9,216 bases of DNA from Muribaculaceae bacterium (GTDB lineage: Bacteria > Bacteroidota > Bacteroidia > Bacteroidales > Muribaculaceae), in contig JAEDNZ010000070.1 of assembly GCA_016302215.1 (NCBI GenBank), positions 1 through 9,216 on the forward strand, in the 5' to 3' direction. The notes beneath the pieces are model-generated. The model worked only from the letters and a program-made list of their open reading frames with translations, made no database searches and was not told the origin of the DNA. Of the stretch, positions 7,492 through 9,216 are shown one piece after another (position 1 is the stretch's first letter; the number at the start of each line of letters is the position of its first letter). The position numbers and the translations under genes are program-made.

Positions 7492-8040
7492 ATGAAACCT
7501 ACAGTCACATATCAAGGCTTGACATTTGAGCCTTATATCACGCGAGAGCGCATCGATGCTCGCATCAATGAAATCGCCGCTGACATTATGCGCGATTGCG
7601 CCGGCAAGTCTCCCCTCTTCATTTGTGTCCTAAACGGTGCTTTCCCTTTTGCCTCTGACCTCTTCAGAGCCGTCGAAGGCCTCGACGCCGAAATAAGCTT
7701 CATCAGGCTCCAAAGCTACAGCGGTACTGCTTCAACTGGTGCCGTTAAGGAGGTGCTCGGCCTTTGCGATGATATCCAAAACCGCACAATCATCATCGTC
7801 GAAGACATCATTGACACCGGCAACACTATCTACCGCCTCGTCAATCAGCTCCGCGACAAAAAACCCGAGGACATCAAGGTGGCTACGCTCCTCTTCAAGC
7901 CCGATGCACTCGCAAGGCCCATTAAGCCTGACTATGTAGGCTTCGAGATTCCCACCAAGTTTATCATCGGCTTCGGTCTCGACCTCGATGGCAAGGCCCG
8001 AAATCTCAACGACATCTACATTCTTAAAGAAGAAAAATAA
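7492..8040 (+). CDS. hpt: hypoxanthine phosphoribosyltransferase
   Basis: This purine-salvage enzyme joins hypoxanthine (and often guanine) to PRPP to make IMP or GMP. Its 182 residues match bacterial Hpt. It shows the pyrophosphate loop VLNGA (46-50), the flexible-loop Ser-Tyr pair in LQSYSG (73-78), and the PRPP-binding signature IIVEDIIDTGNTI (101-113) with the acidic pair E104-D105. The base-binding region is K136 in LLFKPD and FEIPTKFIIGFGLDLDGKARNL (151-172). It begins 19 bases after the promoter core and is followed by adk after 32 bp without a promoter or terminator between, so the two probably form an operon. The PRPP substrate is made by prs in the divergent unit. Confidence 0.97.
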   Translation: MKPTVTYQGLTFEPYITRERIDARINEIAADIMRDCAGKSPLFICVLNGAFPFASDLFRAVEGLDAEISFIRLQSYSGTASTGAVKEVLGLCDDIQNRTIIIVEDIIDTGNTIYRLVNQLRDKKPEDIKVATLLFKPDALARPIKPDYVGFEIPTKFIIGFGLDLDGKARNLNDIYILKEEK

Positions 8041-8072
8041 GCACACACACATTCTTACACTATTTTATAATT

Positions 8073-8657
8073 ATGCTGAATATTGTTATCTTTGGCGCTC
8101 CTGGCAGCGGCAAAGGCACTCAGAGTGAGCGCATTGCGGCTCGATATGGCTTGCTCCACATCTCCACGGGCGAAGTGTTGAGAGAGCACATCGCCCGCCG
8201 CACAAAGCTCGGCATAATAGCCGATAGCTACATTTCTAAGGGTCAACTCATTCCCGACGACCTTATGATTAAGGTCCTCGCTTCTGTCCTCGACAACGAA
8301 CCCGCCGCCGCGCAATCCGGCGTCATTTTTGACGGCTTCCCCCGCACAATTCCACAGGCCAAGGCGCTAAAAATCATGATGGAGGAACACAACTCCAAGG
8401 TTCACGCCGTAATAGGCCTCGAAGTCGATGAAAACTGCCTCATGCAGCGTATGCTCCTTCGCGGTCAGCAGGAAGGCCGTGCCGACGACAACGAAGAGAC
8501 CATCAAGCAGCGCCTCGCTGTATATCATCAGCAGACATCGCCCCTGCGCGAATACTACATCGCCGAAGGCAAATACTGCGGCATCGACGCCAACGGCTCC
8601 ATCGACGACATCTTCGCCCGCATCGCCCGCGCCATCGACGCCCTCCCCAATTTGTAG
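8073..8657 (+). CDS. adk: adenylate kinase, short-lid form
   Basis: This enzyme balances adenine nucleotides: ATP + AMP to 2 ADP. Its 194 residues include the P-loop GAPGSGKGTQ (8-17), the AMP-binding segment HISTGEVLREH (29-39), DGFPRT (87-92), and catalytic or binding arginines R130, R136 and R147 in LRGQQEGRADDNEETIKQR. Only about a dozen residues separate R130 and the DDNEET segment, so the long zinc-finger-like lid of E. coli/Bacillus-type enzymes is missing, as is common in Bacteroidetes and eukaryotic AK1. The ATG at 8073 puts the first beta strand immediately before the P-loop, as expected. It is the second gene of the hpt-adk operon. Two bases after its TAG begins a perfect palindrome that may shape the 3' end of the transcript. 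Confidence 0.97.
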   Translation: MLNIVIFGAPGSGKGTQSERIAARYGLLHISTGEVLREHIARRTKLGIIADSYISKGQLIPDDLMIKVLASVLDNEPAAAQSGVIFDGFPRTIPQAKALKIMMEEHNSKVHAVIGLEVDENCLMQRMLLRGQQEGRADDNEETIKQRLAVYHQQTSPLREYYIAEGKYCGIDANGSIDDIFARIARAIDALPNL

Positions 8658-8658
8658 T

Positions 8659-8676
8659 GACGCGATACATCGCGTC
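8659..8676. repeat. palindrome immediately after adk (possible 3'-end hairpin)
   Basis: GACGCGAT (8659-8666) and ATCGCGTC (8669-8676) are perfect reverse complements around AC. In RNA this gives a 7-bp stem with a TACA loop, starting two bases past the adk stop. No T run follows, so it is not a classic intrinsic terminator. It could stabilise the 3' end or assist termination. Similar GACGCGAT palindromes are, from memory, frequent intergenic repeats in Bacteroidetes, so it may instead be a dispersed element. Confidence 0.6.
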
Positions 8677-8740
8677 CGCACACTCCGGCCGCCGCGCCGC
8701 GCCGTGAGGCCGCGGCCACCAAGAGCCGCCGCTAACTTCA

Positions 8741-8860
8741 GGCTGAAAGCCGTCACCACGGCGAGCCTGGAGGGCTCGCTGTGCATTAGCCGGGGGCAAG
8801 GCCGTCGGGGACGGCCGCAGCCCTCGGACAGCCGCTACAACGCATAAAGTCTGAAAGACG
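8741..8860. repeat. REP-like array of four hairpins with direct-repeat ends
   Basis: Four hairpins lie in 120 bp. (a) GGCT-GAA-AGCC at 8741-8751. (b) An 11-bp stem, CACGGCGAGCC (8757-8767) with GGCTCGCTGTG (8773-8783), with one G-T wobble and loop TGGAG. (c) A two-part stem at 8790-8827: outer CCGGGGGC with GCCCTCGG (one wobble) and inner GGCCGTC with GACGGCC around GGG. (d) GTCT-GAA-AGAC at 8849-8859. The outer hairpins share a longer direct repeat, CTGAAAG followed by nCG-n-CACC. This layout resembles repetitive extragenic palindromes or short non-autonomous elements. No transposase is present here, and copy number in the genome is unknown. Confidence 0.65.
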
Positions 8861-8918
8861 CCACCTTGCCCACAAGATCCTCGCCCAATCCCATAAAAAT
8901 CACCACTTTACGCCAACT

Positions 8919-8999
8919 CTCCGAGTGCTCCGACTTCTCCGACTTCTCCGAGTTCTCCGAGTTCTCCGAGTGCTCCGAATGCTCCGAGTGCTCCGAGCC
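8919..8999. repeat. nine tandem 9-bp units, CTCCGAnnn
   Basis: Nine back-to-back units each begin CTCCGA. The last three bases vary in order: GTG, CTT, CTT, GTT, GTT, GTG, ATG, GTG, GCC. A decayed tenth unit (CTCCCTTAT) follows. The six-base core is invariant across all nine. The 9-bp period leaves reading frames open on both strands but yields only Ser-Glu/Cys/Phe or Gly-Glu/Ala-Leu/Val patterns, so I do not treat it as coding. Confidence 0.9.
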
Positions 9000-9020
9000 C
9001 TCCCTTATCACTCCATAGTT

Positions 9021-9048
9021 CCTTAAAAAACCTTAAATTCCTTAAAGC
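9021..9048. repeat. three CCTTAAA units with 9-10 bp period
   Basis: CCTTAAA occurs at 9021-9027, 9031-9037 and 9040-9046, with variable two- or three-base spacers (AAA, TT, GC). It starts 21 bases after the CTCCGA array and is a different repeat family with nearly the same period. A partial copy, CCCTTA, occurs at 9002-9007. Confidence 0.7.
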
Positions 9049-9109
9049 CTTTCCGCTCTTACCCCACCACAATGCCCTCAGAGCTACCCTCCGCACCCAA
9101 CAAATGTTA

Positions 9110-9154
9110 AAAATAGGACAAATCAATACCACACCCCCTAAAATGTCCTATTTT
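9110..9154. promoter_or_regulatory. perfect 11-bp inverted repeat, candidate operator
   Basis: AAAATAGGACA (9110-9120) and TGTCCTATTTT (9144-9154) are exact reverse complements separated by 23 bases. The arm centres are 34 bp apart, a little over three helical turns. The right arm ends 17 bases before the TAACTTTG element, so it covers the expected -33 region of that promoter. A dimeric or cooperatively binding regulator of the gene beyond the right edge would fit; no such regulator is seen in the window. Confidence 0.6.
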
Positions 9155-9171
9155 CACCATACATCGCATCG

Positions 9172-9179
9172 TAACTTTG
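9172..9179 (+). promoter_or_regulatory. -7 element of an outward promoter at the right edge
   Basis: TAACTTTG matches TAnnTTTG exactly and is identical, including the following C, to the hpt -7 element. No good TTG lies 19-21 bases upstream; a TTTT run (9151-9154) in the inverted-repeat arm occupies that place. Transcription would start near 9186 and leave the window after about 30 nt of an A/C-rich leader, so the gene it serves is not visible. Confidence 0.6.
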
Positions 9180-9216
9180 CACCATCAAACGATTAACACA
9201 CAAAACACACATTACA

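Larger units (their letters stand above)
8658..9216. other. 559-bp intergenic region without a supported gene, rich in repeats
   Basis: No open frame here has recognisable protein features; those present follow GC-rich or 9-bp repeat composition. In order it holds a palindrome after adk, a GC-rich block (about 8676-8730) containing the palindrome GGCCGCGGCC at 8708-8717, a REP-like hairpin array, plain sequence (8861-8918), two families of short tandem repeats, plain sequence (9049-9109), an inverted repeat, and a promoter pointing out of the right edge. Composition shifts from very GC-rich on the left to AT-rich on the right. Confidence 0.8.

Noticed and set aside
8790..8827. Strong hairpin as an intrinsic terminator for hpt-adk
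   Set aside because: It is stable but lies 130 bases past adk and is not followed by a T run; it fits the REP-like element better.
8428..8847. Overlapping frames on both strands across the end of adk and the GC-rich block
   Set aside because: They overlap adk in other frames or follow the GC-rich hairpins, with composition (Pro/Arg/Ser or Gly/Arg/Ala) typical of random GC-rich reading.
8919..8999. Possible CRISPR array
   Set aside because: Units are 9 bp and contiguous with no spacers of 25-40 bp, and no cas genes are present.
8908..9132. 74-codon minus-strand frame with a Gly-Glu-Leu/Gly-Ala-Leu repeat
   Set aside because: The regular pattern is the product of the 9-bp DNA repeat having a period divisible by three; no promoter or conserved domain supports translation.

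Overview
The window looks like a chromosomal segment from a Bacteroidales bacterium, possibly of the Muribaculaceae/Prevotella type. Three things suggest this. The promoters fit the Bacteroidetes -7 consensus TAnnTTTG, with a TTG about 19-20 bases upstream in two of the four seen. Shine-Dalgarno sequences are not evident. The genes are typical of the group: a two-domain-type M16 protease with a signal peptide, a DUF3298 lipoprotein, a short-lid adenylate kinase, and gpmI. The exact genus cannot be fixed by eye.

Layout. From 1 to 7322 all genes lie on the minus strand. Reading in the direction of transcription, a four-gene unit starts at a promoter near 7342-7372 and runs: GH13 alpha-amylase-family enzyme (7322-5553), prs (5509-4565), an RNase D-like DEDDy 3'-5' exonuclease that overlaps prs by 4 bp (4568-3813), and gpmI (3755-2247). 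It ends at a hairpin terminator at 2156-2200. A second minus-strand unit has its own promoter (2071-2100) and encodes a DUF3298-type lipoprotein (1972-1127), then the N-terminal 340 residues of a secreted M16 zinc protease that runs off the left edge (1020-1).

On the plus strand, hpt (7492-8040) and adk (8073-8657) form a short nucleotide-salvage operon. It is fired divergently from the GH13-prs-exonuclease-gpmI unit across a 169-bp AT-rich region. The PRPP producer (prs) and a PRPP consumer (hpt) therefore sit in divergent units that share a control region.

From 8658 to the right edge there is no convincing gene. This 559-bp stretch is dense in repeats: a small palindrome directly after adk, a GC-rich block, a REP-like array of hairpins with direct-repeat ends (8741-8860), nine tandem 9-bp CTCCGAnnn units (8919-8999), three CCTTAAA units (9021-9048), and a perfect 11-bp inverted repeat (9110-9120 / 9144-9154). 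The inverted repeat is placed just upstream of a strong TAACTTTG promoter element (9172-9179), which should drive a gene beyond the right edge.

The coding part is ordinary housekeeping. The part most worth a second look is the repeat-rich intergenic region and the candidate operator at the right end. I did not find a clear new multi-gene system.
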